DNA from: Anaerolineales bacterium HSG25
GTDB taxonomy: Bacteria > Chloroflexota > Anaerolineae > 4572-78 > J111
NCBI GenBank assembly: GCA_030377865.1
Contig: JAUCGA010000035.1
Coordinates: 1 to 34,882, forward strand
Length of the DNA stretch: 34,882 nucleotides
Reading direction: 5' to 3'
In this document: piece by piece, positions 22,290 to 31,561 of the stretch
Position numbering within the stretch: position 1 is the stretch's first letter
Layout: each line of letters starts with the position of its first letter
Notes under the pieces: model-generated
Told to the model about the DNA's origin: nothing
What the model saw: only the letters and a program-made list of their open reading frames with translations
The model's database searches: none
Program-made: the position numbers and the translations under genes

Positions 22290-22718
22290 ATGACAAACCA
22301 AGCCGATTTACAAGATTTAACCCTCTTGGGGCAAGGAAAGACAGAACCAGAACGCACCCTAGAGACTTTCCCCAATCAACACCCCAACCGAGCCTATACT
22401 GTACGCCTAGAAACCGATGAGTTCACTTGCCTCTGCCCTATGACCAAACAGCCCGATTTTGCTCACATAACGATTGAGTACATCCCCGACAAACGAATCG
22501 TAGAGAGCAAATCGCTCAAACTGTATCTATGGTCATTCCGCGATGAGGGGCATTTTCATGAACATGTGACCAACATGATTTTAGATGATTTGGTAGAGGC
22601 CTTACACCCGCGACACTGTCGAGTAGTTGGAGAATTTAAGGTACGGGGTGGGCTTTCCATCTCCGTATCAGCCGAGTATGAGCAGGATGCAACGATTCAA
22701 GTGATTCAGCGATTCTAG
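22290..22718 (+). CDS. queF: NADPH-dependent 7-cyano-7-deazaguanine reductase
   Basis: QueF reduces preQ0 to preQ1 in queuosine synthesis, a tRNA wobble-base modification. The short (unimodular) form is present: FTCLCPMTKQPDFAHI holds the Cys49 nucleophile and Asp56; ESKSLKLYLWSFR and the following FHEH supply the substrate and NADPH-binding residues; RGGLSISVSAEY closes the domain. The length is 142 residues from the ATG at 22290, which has CAGGAG upstream. The open frame runs to 22149 but would pass through the terminator hairpin. No preQ1 riboswitch signature is visible in the leader and no other queuosine gene is in the window. The last residues and the stop lie in a 9-base tandem repeat. 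Confidence 0.93.
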   Translation: MTNQADLQDLTLLGQGKTEPERTLETFPNQHPNRAYTVRLETDEFTCLCPMTKQPDFAHITIEYIPDKRIVESKSLKLYLWSFRDEGHFHEHVTNMILDDLVEALHPRHCRVVGEFKVRGGLSISVSAEYEQDATIQVIQRF

Positions 22719-22815
22719 CGATTCTAGCGATTCAACGATTCAGGTGATTCAATGATTCTAGCGATTCAACGATTCAGGCGATTCAACGATTCAGGCGATT
22801 CAACGACATGAATCA
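22695..22815 (+). repeat. Tandem 9-base repeat (GCGATTCAA type)
   Basis: About a dozen imperfect units of GCGATTCAA / GTGATTCAG follow one another, beginning inside the last codons of queF and continuing into non-coding sequence. The same unit, in reverse complement, builds the protease linker 4.5 kb upstream, which suggests copying of the repeat between loci. Confidence 0.8.
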
Positions 22816-23033
22816 CTAGAATCACTGAATCGAACAAACGACACCATGAAAAACATTATAGTTGGCCCAAAGAGGTTCTGCTTGATTGGCAGGTTATCGA
22901 TCCCTCTCCGTTGATTGATGATCTCCGGCAACAGGGCATGGCTCAAGATATTTCTTTGTATCATCAACGACTCTCTTTTTCCGGTGGTTCGGTGATAGAT
23001 GTAGTGTTTGAACAACTGTATATGCAATCATAA
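22812..23033 (+). pseudogene. Possible coding remnant without a start codon
   Basis: A plus-strand frame is open for about 73 codons and includes HYSWPKEVLLDWQVIDPSPL and QDISLYHQRLSFSGGSVIDV, ending FEQLYMQS. It has ordinary protein-like composition, unlike the repeats on either side. No ATG with a ribosome binding site begins it, and an in-frame stop lies just upstream in the 9-base repeats. It may be the 3' end of a gene whose front was replaced by repeat DNA. No family was recognised. Confidence 0.35.
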
Positions 23034-23041
23034 ATGTCAAC

Positions 23042-23206
23042 TTAGGAAGTTCCAGAATTTAAAACCTCCCAAAACCATTGTGACACTCTACCCCCTCCCA
23101 GCCTCCCCCTGCTAGGGGGAGGAGCCACTTCCCCCCTAGCAGGGGGGACTGAGGGGGGTAGAGACTCTGCTCAATTTGGGAGATTTATTTTCTTGGAATT
23201 GCCTTA
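23042..23206. mobile_element. R5 element with 3-bp target duplication
   Basis: The element is 23045-23203. GGAAGTTCC...CCTCCCAAA at the left and TTTGGGAGATTTATTTTC...GGAATTGCC at the right are imperfect inverted ends. TTA lies on both sides. The interior is a nested palindrome of CTCTACCCCCTC / GAGGGGGGTAGAG around CCCCCTGCTAGGGGG / CCCCCTAGCAGGGGG. A fragment of the right end in inverse orientation is at 31200-31245. Confidence 0.72.
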
Positions 23207-23249
23207 ACAAATGGATATCCTATCCGCTCTAGCTAGCGAGGATAGTTAA

Positions 23250-23567
23250 ATGAACCAAGTAATGTTAAACATGCCACCCAATTTACACGAACAATTGGCT
23301 GTTTTAGCCAATCAAAACAAACAATCGGTTGACCAATACATCTTAAAAGCCTTAACTCAGCTTGTCGCCTACCAAATGCAGATCATTCCATTAACAAAAG
23401 TCATGGAGCAAGAGAAAGCATTTCATGCCTTACGTCAACAACTCGGCCCTGTCACCACACCAGATGAAGCTCGCCAAATTCTACAGCAAACCCACGAAGC
23501 AGTAGAGCCGGAAGTTGAGTTAACGCCACAGTTACGGAAACAGTTTCGGAAAAACCCTGTTGAATAG
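23250..23567 (+). CDS. Ribbon-helix-helix-like small protein (orphan antitoxin type)
   Basis: The 105-residue protein starts QVMLNMPPNLHEQLAVLANQ then SVDQYILKALTQLV, the strand-helix-helix pattern of ribbon-helix-helix DNA-binding proteins of the HicB/CopG type. The rest is a charged helical tail (MEQEKAFHALRQQLG, DEARQILQQTHEA) that could bind a partner. In toxin-antitoxin loci a toxin gene adjoins; none is visible here, as the next gene is a sensor kinase. AGGA lies eight bases before the ATG. The role could be an autoregulator or an orphan antitoxin; only the fold is suggested by the sequence. Confidence 0.6.
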   Translation: MNQVMLNMPPNLHEQLAVLANQNKQSVDQYILKALTQLVAYQMQIIPLTKVMEQEKAFHALRQQLGPVTTPDEARQILQQTHEAVEPEVELTPQLRKQFRKNPVE

Positions 23568-23650
23568 GAATGGACAAAAAGCATCATCCCATAAAAAGTA
23601 TCTCACATTAATCTTAGACGATAAGTACTCTGCTCACTGCCTTGTTTTTA

Positions 23651-23659
23651 TGCTACAAT
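23651..23659 (+). promoter_or_regulatory. Extended -10 promoter of the sensor kinase gene
   Basis: TGCTACAAT is the same extended -10 string found before pdxT. It places the transcript start near 23666. This excludes the upstream TTG (23642) as start codon and supports the GTG at 23690, which has GGGAG before it. Confidence 0.55.
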
Positions 23660-23689
23660 CTTAATAAACAAACGGGAGCCAATAATGCA

Positions 23690-26600
23690 GTGTTAGAAAT
23701 TTTAACGTATCAAATTGAAGAAACGATATATGAGAGTCCGATAACCCTCGTATATCGCGCTCGTCGAAAACAAGACAACCACGCGGTTATTCTAAAAATG
23801 TTGCGTGCCGATTATCCCTCCTTAGAGAATCTGGCGCGTTATCAGCGCGAGTATCAAATCAACCAGATTTTAGCACTCGACAACATCATAAAAAGCTACG
23901 AGCTAGAAAAATACCACAATATCCTCATCCTCGTCTCCGAAGATACCGGCGGGCAATCCCTACGCCAACTGATGGACAAAGCCAGTTTGAGCCTTGATGC
24001 CATTCTAACGATTGCCATCCAACTAACCCATGTTTTGGGTGAGATTCATGCCCATCATATCATCCATCAAGATATTAGCCCCACCAACATCGTTGTCACC
24101 ACTCCAACCGACATGGTTCCTAATCAAAAAGAGCATGCAACCAAATGGCTGGTTAAGCTAATTGATTTTGGCTCGGCCACAATTAGTGGAGAGGATGACA
24201 ACCCGCCCCCCATTCATCTTATTGAACAATCGTTGGCCTACATCTCACCAGAGCAAACCGGTCGCCTGAATCGGCAGGTTGATTATCGTACCGATTTTTA
24301 TTCGTTAGGTATCACTTTTTACGAGTTATTAACCGACCAGCTCCCTTTTCCAACTACAGACCGCCTAGAATTGGTGCATAGCCACATCGCCAAACAACCC
24401 CTACCACCCCATGAACTCATCCCCGAAACACCCCTTGCCGTCTCTGAGATTATCATGAAACTGCTTGCCAAAAATCCGGCAGATCGGTATCAATCGGCTT
24501 ATGGCTTAAAAATGGATTTGGTACATTGTTTGCACGAATGGCGAAACAAGGGGGATATTGATCCGTTTCCGTTGGGTCGTCACAGTATTTCTGACGAGTT
24601 TAACGTACCAGACAAGTTGTATGGACGCACCGAAGAAGTGGCTCTATTTGCCACTATTTTTGAACGAGTAAAGCTCGGTGGTCGAGAAACTCTGGTTGTA
24701 ACGGGATACGATGGTGTAGGCAAGTCAAGTTTTGTACAAGAAGCCTACCACCAAACCATCAATAATCAACCGATTATCCGTGGGCAAGGTTATTTTATTA
24801 CCGGACGCTGTGAGCAGTTTCAACGCAACGTACCCTACAGCCCTTTGGTGGCCGCATTTACCGATTTGGTGCAACAACTTCTCACCGAAAGCATCCCCCA
24901 ACTGCAACAATGGAAACAACTATTGTTACCAGCCTTAGAGAACAAGGGGCAGGTAATTATCGAGGTTATTCCAGAATTAACCCAAATTATCGGCCCTCAG
25001 CCCGCTCTACCGAAATTAGAACCTGCTGAGACTCAAAATCGTTTCAACCGCATCTTTCAAAAATTCATCAGGGTTTTCTGCCGCCCCGATCAACCTTTGG
25101 TCATATTTTTAGACGATTTACACTGGGTCGATAACGCTACTCTGCGCTTGCTGAATTTGATTATGGCCGATACTGATTGGCATGCCGGTGGTGAGTTGGA
25201 GCATCTTTTGCTGGTGGTAGCCTATCGTGATGTGGATTTACCTCCGAACGGGTCACTTAATTTGATGCTCGATAGTTTGCATGAAGCAGAAGTTAACGTT
25301 GAGCAAATTGAACTAAATCTCTTAAAAGTTGAGCAGATTACCGACCTTATCGCCGAAACAGTGCATCGTAATCGCGAGGAAGTGATCCCCCTAGCGGAGC
25401 TAGTCGTTGCCAAAACCGAAGGGAATCCTCTGTTTGTGAACGAGTTTTTGAAACTCCTGCGTCAAAAACAGTTGTTAACCTTTACCCATCCGTTTGCTCC
25501 TCAGCATGAGGTGTCTGTTGCGCCACAACAGGCCGGTTGGCATTGGGATTTGACCCAAATCGAGACTCTCAATATTACCGATAATGTGGTTGGTTTTGTG
25601 TTGGAGAATCTGCAAACCCTGCCTCGTCAGACCCAACATGCCCTGCAACTAGCGGCCTGTATTGGTAACGAGTTTGACACCCAAACTTTGGCCTACCTAC
25701 TTGGTCAATCCAGCACCGAGACAAACGACGACCTACAAATTGCCTTAGATGAGAATCTGATTTTTCAGGTGACACACACGCCTAATAATGCCCGCTACAA
25801 ATTTTTACACGACCGCGTCCATCAAGCGGCCTATCAAATGCTCGACAGCATGACTCGGCAGGTGTGGCATCTACAAATTGGACAGTTATGGCTCCACAAC
25901 CACATTTCAGAAAAACGGCCTGACTATATTTTCGAACTGGTTGACCAACTCAATCAAGGCTCGGCTTTAATCAACAGCACCCAAGAAAAGGTTGAGTTGG
26001 CTCGGCTGAATCTATCAGCGGCCAAAAAGGCGAAACATGCCACTGCCTACAACACCGCCCAGCAATATCTGGTGGCCGCGTTGAGTTTACTCCCCCATGA
26101 TGCCTGGACAGTTGATTATGCCCTTACTCTAGTTCTATACGAAGAACGAGCCAAAATTGAACATTTACGAGGCGACTTTGAAGCCTCAGAACAGTTTATC
26201 CAACTGGTTTTGGAGCATGCCGAACAGCCGCTCGACCAAGTTGAAGCCTACAATTTGCTGATTGTACAGTACACCTTATTGGGTCAATACGCCGAAGCGA
26301 TTCAGATTGGTCGGCAAGGTTTGGCTCTGTTTGAGGTGGTTCTGCCTCAATATAATCTGCCGGACACGATTGAGGCCGAGTTGGCTCAAGTATCAGACAG
26401 TTTGGCCGGACGAGAGGTTATGAGTTTGGTCGATGAGCCAGAGATGACCGACCCGACCCAAATCGCAACCCTAAAACTGCTGACCAACACCGCGGCCGCG
26501 GCCTACAACCTCAACCAAGATTTGCTGACCGTAATTGTGGCAAAATCGGTCAACCTGTCGTTACAACATGGACATATTCCGCAAACAACCAGTAACTATG

Positions 26601-29428
26601 CAATTTATGGCATGTTAATCGGTTCCGTATTTGGTGACTATCAAACTGGTTATGAGTTTGGTCTGTTAGCTCTGCGTCTAAGCGAAAAGTTCAACCATTT
26701 GGCCTACCAATGTAACGCGGCCAACAGTTTAGCCAACCATGTTAATCACTGGACTCAGCACATCAAACAGGCCGAAAAGATTAACGACCGCGGCTATCAG
26801 GCCGGTATCGAGGTCGGTGAGTTGCAATACTCAGGCTATATTTTGATGTATAAAGTCCTAAACGCTTTCATTCAGGGTAAAATTTTAGACACTATCGAGA
26901 CAAACATTCCGCACTACATCTCGTTTGTGACCAAAACAAAAAATCAGCTAAGTATTGATGTCATTCAGGCTTGTCAGCTTCCCATTAAAAATTTGACCGA
27001 GCAAACACCTCATCCAGAATCGTTCGACTGTCCGACATTAAGCGAGTCTGAATTCTTAGAACATTGCCAGCATCAACATAGTTTTCAGGCAATATGCCAT
27101 TATCAAATCCTTAAAGCCCAACTTTTATACATGTATGACCAACCTGCCGCCGCGCTCAAGGCCATTTCCGAAGCGGAGGAGTTGCTGACCTTTATTCTTG
27201 GCATAATCACCGTTGCCGAATATAATTTTTATCACTCCTTAGCCTTGGCGGCTCGATATACAGAGGTATCGCCCAAGGTGCAGGCGCTTTATTGGGATAC
27301 CTTGGAGCGGAATCAAACTCAAATGCGGTTATGGGCGACCAATTCGCCCGACAATTTCCAGCACAAATATTTGCTCGTCTCTGCTGAAATGGCTCGGCTT
27401 CGAGGCCATTCCCTCAAAGCCATCAACCTGTATGACGAAGCTATCGAATCGGCGCGTGAGCATGGTTTTATCCAAAACGAAGCCTTAGCCAATGAATTGG
27501 CCGGCAAGTTTTGGGTCAGCCGAAACAAGGCCGATTTTGCCCGTTTGTATCTAACCAAGGCTTATTATGGGTATGAATTATGGGGAGCAACCCGAAAGTT
27601 AAGCCTCATGAGCGAGTTGTACCCTTATTTGCGGCTCAAAAAACAACCTGCCATAACTAGCAACGGTGACAGTAGTATTGCCGACCAAGGCGCGGTCTTA
27701 GATTTAGCCACCGTTATCCAAGCCTCACAAACCATCTCCGGCGAAATTGTCACCGACAAACTACTCTCAAAACTGATGCGGATTGCGGTGCAAAATGCCG
27801 GCGCACAGATAGGATATCTACTCTTAGAGGAAGATGGACAGTTGGTCATTGAGGCGGCTCAAACGCTTGACCGACGTGATATTATGGTGTTACAATCACA
27901 GCCGCTGACCGATTCTGATGATTTACCGACCGCCATCATTCATTATGTGGTTCGTACCCAAAAAAGTGTGGTGCTCGACGATGCTAGTCATGAAGGCCGG
28001 TTCACCCGTGACCCATACATTGTCACTCACCAACCACTCTCCATTTTATGTACCCCGTTAATCTCGCAAGGTCGGTTTATGGGAGTGTTATATTTGGAGA
28101 ACAACCTAACCAGTGGAGCCTTTACTCCAGACCGACTACAGGTATTACAGTTGCTATCGGCTCAAGCGGCTATCTCATTGGGCAACGCTCGATTATATAA
28201 CGACTTGGCTCATAATGCCCTCAAATATCGTACTTTATTTGAAGATTCGCGTGATGCCATTTTTGTCAGTGACCTGCAAGGGTATATCATCGAGGCCAAT
28301 CAGGCCATGCTAGACCTGTTTGACTATAGCGCCGAAGAGTTAAAACAGATTAACATCTCATCAATTTACGTTAACCCAGACGACCAGCAAAAGTTCAAAA
28401 CTGTCATCACTCAACGTGGTTCAGTGCGAGATTTTGAAGTCACATTTTATGCCAAAGATGGGCTAGAGATGGAATGTCTGCTAACGGCAACCGCTCAATA
28501 TGATGATGAGGGCCAAATGATAGCTTATCAAGGGGTGGTGCGGGACATCACCGAGCGGAAAAAGACCGAAATGCTGATGAGTGAGTATAATCGCATTTTG
28601 GAGCAAGCTGTCTCGGCTCGGACAAGCGAGCTAACCGAAGCCCTAGACAGCCTGCGGGCGACTCAGACGCAGTTGGTTGAAGCCGAGAAGATGGCCGCTT
28701 TGGGAGGGCTAGTGGCCGGTATTGCCCATGAAATTAACACGCCGATTAGTGTTGGGGTCACCGCGGCCTCATATTTAGAGGAGCAGACCAGCGATATTTT
28801 GGGGCGATACAAAACAGGCAAGATGAAGCGCTCTAGTTTTGAGGAATACTTGAACATTGCCGACCAAAGTAGTACCATGATTTTAACTAACCTTAATCGG
28901 GCGGTTGAGCTAATCAAGAGCTTTAAGCAGGTAGCGGTTGACCAGTCGAGCGAAGAGCGGCGCTTTTTTGATGTAAAATCCTATTTAGATGAGATTCTAC
29001 TTAGTCTGAAGCCGAAAATCAAGCATACCAAACATACCGTTACCGTGCATGGGCCTGACAATTTGATGCTCGACAGCTACCCCGGTGATTTTGCTCAGAT
29101 TGTGACCAACCTCATTATGAACTCACTGGTGCATGCTTACGAACCAGATGACCAAGGCCACATGACCTTTGAATTTTATGCCGCAGAAGAACATCTTCAT
29201 TTTGAATACCGAGATGATGGCATTGGCATCCCCGACGAGAATCTACACCGTATCTTTGAACCGTTTTTTAGCACTAAATGGGGACAAGGCGGCAGTGGTT
29301 TGGGACTGCACATTATCTATAATCTAGTTACACAACGGCTTGGCGGTGCGATTCGGTGCCAAAGCGAACTCGGTTCCGGCACTAAATTTGTGATAGAAAT
29401 CCCGATGGGTGCGGAACGTAATTCGTAA
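23690..29428 (+). CDS. Ser/Thr kinase-AAA-GAF-PAS-histidine kinase hybrid sensor
   Basis: The chain has 1912 residues from the GTG at 23690, which lies downstream of an extended -10 and after GGGAG. Domains in order: a protein kinase (about 5-270) with HQDISPTNIV as catalytic loop, LIDFGSA, and YISPEQTGRLNR in the activation segment; an AAA/STAND ATPase with Walker A GYDGVGKSS near 339 and Walker B IFLDDLHW near 473; a long helical TPR-like region (about 740-1300); GAF (about 1335-1505); PAS (about 1510-1625); a coiled coil; HisKA with the phosphorylated His in GIAHEINTP near 1678; and HATPase (DDGIGIPDE, GGSGLGL). No membrane segment is seen. Proteins of this build are known in cyanobacteria and Chloroflexota. 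It lacks a receiver; the next gene supplies one. Its stop codon lies in a heptanucleotide repeat. Confidence 0.92.
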   Translation: MLEILTYQIEETIYESPITLVYRARRKQDNHAVILKMLRADYPSLENLARYQREYQINQILALDNIIKSYELEKYHNILILVSEDTGGQSLRQLMDKASLSLDAILTIAIQLTHVLGEIHAHHIIHQDISPTNIVVTTPTDMVPNQKEHATKWLVKLIDFGSATISGEDDNPPPIHLIEQSLAYISPEQTGRLNRQVDYRTDFYSLGITFYELLTDQLPFPTTDRLELVHSHIAKQPLPPHELIPETPLAVSEIIMKLLAKNPADRYQSAYGLKMDLVHCLHEWRNKGDIDPFPLGRHSISDEFNVPDKLYGRTEEVALFATIFERVKLGGRETLVVTGYDGVGKSSFVQEAYHQTINNQPIIRGQGYFITGRCEQFQRNVPYSPLVAAFTDLVQQLLTESIPQLQQWKQLLLPALENKGQVIIEVIPELTQIIGPQPALPKLEPAETQNRFNRIFQKFIRVFCRPDQPLVIFLDDLHWVDNATLRLLNLIMADTDWHAGGELEHLLLVVAYRDVDLPPNGSLNLMLDSLHEAEVNVEQIELNLLKVEQITDLIAETVHRNREEVIPLAELVVAKTEGNPLFVNEFLKLLRQKQLLTFTHPFAPQHEVSVAPQQAGWHWDLTQIETLNITDNVVGFVLENLQTLPRQTQHALQLAACIGNEFDTQTLAYLLGQSSTETNDDLQIALDENLIFQVTHTPNNARYKFLHDRVHQAAYQMLDSMTRQVWHLQIGQLWLHNHISEKRPDYIFELVDQLNQGSALINSTQEKVELARLNLSAAKKAKHATAYNTAQQYLVAALSLLPHDAWTVDYALTLVLYEERAKIEHLRGDFEASEQFIQLVLEHAEQPLDQVEAYNLLIVQYTLLGQYAEAIQIGRQGLALFEVVLPQYNLPDTIEAELAQVSDSLAGREVMSLVDEPEMTDPTQIATLKLLTNTAAAAYNLNQDLLTVIVAKSVNLSLQHGHIPQTTSNYAIYGMLIGSVFGDYQTGYEFGLLALRLSEKFNHLAYQCNAANSLANHVNHWTQHIKQAEKINDRGYQAGIEVGELQYSGYILMYKVLNAFIQGKILDTIETNIPHYISFVTKTKNQLSIDVIQACQLPIKNLTEQTPHPESFDCPTLSESEFLEHCQHQHSFQAICHYQILKAQLLYMYDQPAAALKAISEAEELLTFILGIITVAEYNFYHSLALAARYTEVSPKVQALYWDTLERNQTQMRLWATNSPDNFQHKYLLVSAEMARLRGHSLKAINLYDEAIESAREHGFIQNEALANELAGKFWVSRNKADFARLYLTKAYYGYELWGATRKLSLMSELYPYLRLKKQPAITSNGDSSIADQGAVLDLATVIQASQTISGEIVTDKLLSKLMRIAVQNAGAQIGYLLLEEDGQLVIEAAQTLDRRDIMVLQSQPLTDSDDLPTAIIHYVVRTQKSVVLDDASHEGRFTRDPYIVTHQPLSILCTPLISQGRFMGVLYLENNLTSGAFTPDRLQVLQLLSAQAAISLGNARLYNDLAHNALKYRTLFEDSRDAIFVSDLQGYIIEANQAMLDLFDYSAEELKQINISSIYVNPDDQQKFKTVITQRGSVRDFEVTFYAKDGLEMECLLTATAQYDDEGQMIAYQGVVRDITERKKTEMLMSEYNRILEQAVSARTSELTEALDSLRATQTQLVEAEKMAALGGLVAGIAHEINTPISVGVTAASYLEEQTSDILGRYKTGKMKRSSFEEYLNIADQSSTMILTNLNRAVELIKSFKQVAVDQSSEERRFFDVKSYLDEILLSLKPKIKHTKHTVTVHGPDNLMLDSYPGDFAQIVTNLIMNSLVHAYEPDDQGHMTFEFYAAEEHLHFEYRDDGIGIPDENLHRIFEPFFSTKWGQGGSGLGLHIIYNLVTQRLGGAIRCQSELGSGTKFVIEIPMGAERNS

Positions 29429-29549
29429 TTCGTAATTCGTAATTCGTAATTGGGATGTTTTATTTCTTCCGTCTGCCTAAACGAGAGCAAAAATTCACGC
29501 TTCACGCTTCACGCTTCACGCTTCACATATCACATATCACATATCACGT
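29417..29549 (+). repeat. Three consecutive heptanucleotide repeat tracts
   Basis: CGTAATT is repeated five times exactly (29417-29451), TTCACGC four times (29494-29521), then TTCACAT/ATCACAT three times (29522-29542). All have period 7. The first tract contains the last codons and stop of the sensor kinase. Such short tandem heptamers resemble the STRR sequences known from filamentous cyanobacteria. Confidence 0.9.
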
Positions 29550-29584
29550 TTTCACGTTTCATTGTATAAAGGACCTAACAACCT

Positions 29585-31042
29585 ATGGCTGACCCTAACA
29601 AGATAACTCCGCCTGACGACCATGATGAGCTTATTTTTGCTGATGAGGATGATGAGCTTATTTTTGCTGATGATGACGATGACGATGATGGCGACTGGTC
29701 GAACTCAATTCGGAATCGATTACCTTCAGAGAGCGAAGCGTGCTGGAAGGTGATGCTCGTTGACGATGAACCAGAGATTCATAATGTTACCAAACTTGCC
29801 TTAAGTAACTTTATATTCCAAGATAAACGGGTTGTGTTTGTTGATGCCTATTCTGGCAAGGAGGCCAAGCAACTGATTCAGGAACATCCTGATACGGCTC
29901 TGATTCTGCTTGATGTAGTCATGGAAGCTGATCATGCCGGTTTAGAGGTGGTCAGGTTTATTCGGCAGGAATTAGATAATCAGTTAGTGCGAATTGTGTT
30001 ACGGACTGGGCAACCCGGTCAAGCACCCGAAGGCACAGTGATGATTGATTATGATATTAACGACTATCGCCCCAAAGGGGAGCTAACTAGTCAGCGGCTC
30101 TATACGGCGGTGGTGGCGGCTCTGCGGGCGTTTCAGCATCTGCAATCCATTGAAACCCATCGTCGCGAAATAGAAAAAATTGCCGCGGCTTCGGCTCGAT
30201 TTGTGCCACAGGAATTTTTGAGTGTTCTCGATAAAAACAGCATTGTAGAGGTCAAACTCGGCGATCAGATTCAGCAGAAGATGACCATCATGTTTGCTGA
30301 TGTACGAGCCTTTACCAGTATTTCAGAGAATATGTCACCAGAGGAGAATTTTTCTTTTTTGAACGAACTGCTACGCTGGATTTGTCCGCCAGTACGGGAG
30401 TATAACGGCTTTATCGACAAATATCTAGGTGACGGCATTATGGCTCTTTTTTCTGACCAAGCAGATGACGCGGTGCAAGCGGCTATCGCCATGTTACGAC
30501 GGTTGAATGACTATAATAATCTGCGGCAAACCAATGGCAAACCGATAGTCGAATTAGGAATTGGTTTGCATACTGGCATGCTGATGTTAGGCACGATTGG
30601 CGAGGAGAGCCGCATGGAGGGGACGGTTATTTCTGATGCGGTCAACGTAGCTTCACGAGTGGAGGGGCTGACCAAACAGTACGGAGCCAGTTTGGTCATT
30701 AGTCAACAGACCCTTATGTCCTTGGCTGACCCAACGTTGTACAGTTTCCGGTTTATCGACCGAGTGATGGTCAAGGGTAAACATACCTCGTTATCAGTGT
30801 ATGAGGTGTTTGACGGTGAGGCTGAAAGTCAAGCAGACTTAAAGCAACAGACCAAAGAGGATTTTGAACAGGGGTTGCTGAGTTATTATCAAAAGAAGTT
30901 CCCAGAGTCAAGCGTCTACTTTAACAAAGTGTTAGAGCATAATCAGGCTGATGAGGCGGCTCGGCTCTATTTGCAACGAGCGGCCCATTACATGGTACAT
31001 GGCGTGCCTGATGATTGGGAAGGTATAGAGATGATTGGGTAA
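29585..31042 (+). CDS. Response regulator fused to a class III adenylate/guanylate cyclase
   Basis: The 485-residue protein starts with an acidic tail in which DELIFAD is repeated (14-20 and 23-29), then a poly-Asp run. The receiver domain (about 54-185) has VDDEP (Asp60/61), the phosphorylated Asp110 in ILLDVVM and Lys in YRPKGEL. A helical linker leads to the cyclase (about 225-400): FADVRAFTSIS and KYLGDGIMALF supply the two metal Asp residues and a Lys that favours ATP, and SDAVNVASRVEG holds the transition-state Asn/Arg. It would make cAMP when phosphorylated. A TPR-like tail ends the chain. It directly follows the sensor kinase and is its likely target. Confidence 0.92.
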   Translation: MADPNKITPPDDHDELIFADEDDELIFADDDDDDDGDWSNSIRNRLPSESEACWKVMLVDDEPEIHNVTKLALSNFIFQDKRVVFVDAYSGKEAKQLIQEHPDTALILLDVVMEADHAGLEVVRFIRQELDNQLVRIVLRTGQPGQAPEGTVMIDYDINDYRPKGELTSQRLYTAVVAALRAFQHLQSIETHRREIEKIAAASARFVPQEFLSVLDKNSIVEVKLGDQIQQKMTIMFADVRAFTSISENMSPEENFSFLNELLRWICPPVREYNGFIDKYLGDGIMALFSDQADDAVQAAIAMLRRLNDYNNLRQTNGKPIVELGIGLHTGMLMLGTIGEESRMEGTVISDAVNVASRVEGLTKQYGASLVISQQTLMSLADPTLYSFRFIDRVMVKGKHTSLSVYEVFDGEAESQADLKQQTKEDFEQGLLSYYQKKFPESSVYFNKVLEHNQADEAARLYLQRAAHYMVHGVPDDWEGIEMIG

Positions 31043-31077
31043 ACATGACAAGGCAATTAGATTGAACCAGTTTTAAA

Positions 31078-31245
31078 GTAAAAGTTCAGTAAAACCGCCC
31101 TAGAAACCCGATTTCTTTGAGAAATCGGGTTTCTGACGTTCCTTCTGGCGAGTTGGTTCTCTGGTAGATTCCGTGCAACTCGAAACTGTGTCCTAAATTA
31201 GGCAATTCCAAGAAAATAAATCTCCCAAATTGAGCAGAGTCTCTA
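31078..31245. mobile_element. Mosaic of truncated R1, R2 and R5 elements
   Basis: R1 runs from 31078 (GTAAAAGTTCAGTAAAACCG) to about 31154 and lacks its right end. It joins the left end of R2 (GGTTCTCTGGTAGATTCCGT, 31154-31199), which in turn joins an inverted R5 end (GGCAATTCCAAGAAAATAAA, 31199-31245). Three families cut at sharp joints suggest successive insertion and deletion at one site. Confidence 0.8.
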
Positions 31246-31359
31246 CCGGCGCATAGAAAGGATGGGGGAGCGGAAGTAAAGAGCGGGAAGAAATGACAAA
31301 TTATCGAAAATGAGTATGCTTGTTGAGATAAATCAAAAAATCAAAAAGGGGTACTCAAA

Positions 31360-31470
31360 ATGATGACAGAAATAATAAAGATTGTAGAAGCTGAAGATTC
31401 GCAGTTAGCCAAGTTTAGAACTTGCGGGAAGGTGATGGCTGAAAATATTTATCTAAGGAATCGGGATTAA
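31360..31470 (+). pseudogene. Truncated ORF with good start signal, tail replaced by repeat
   Basis: ATGATG at 31360 follows AAAAAGGGG at a suitable distance and opens a 36-codon frame. The first 18 or so residues (MMTEIIKIVEAEDSQLAK) are not repeat-derived. From 31408 the DNA is the CAAGTTTAGAACTTGCGGGA palindrome half and its neighbour, identical in inverse orientation to 6051-6090. The frame therefore looks like the front of a gene cut by repeat DNA. No family was recognised. Confidence 0.35.
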
Positions 31471-31493
31471 TTAACTTGTGCAGTTTATCCTGA

Positions 31494-31524
31494 GAGTGGT
31501 TCAATCTTAGAGATTGAACCACTC
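31494..31524. repeat. TGGTTCAATC hairpin between convergent genes
   Basis: GAGTGGTTCAATCT (31494-31507) and AGATTGAACCACTC (31511-31524) pair perfectly around three bases. Compared with the copies at 7892 and 20488, an A-T pair has become G-C with both partners changed. It may be a two-way terminator for the cyclase side and the histidine kinase. Confidence 0.7.
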
Positions 31525-31561
31525 TGGAGCGCAAAACTTATTTAGGTTTCATTCCAAACAT

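Noticed and set aside
23642..23689. TTG at 23642 as start of the sensor kinase
   Set aside because: The extended -10 at 23651-23659 lies inside this extension, so the transcript would begin after it. GTG at 23690 has a ribosome binding site.
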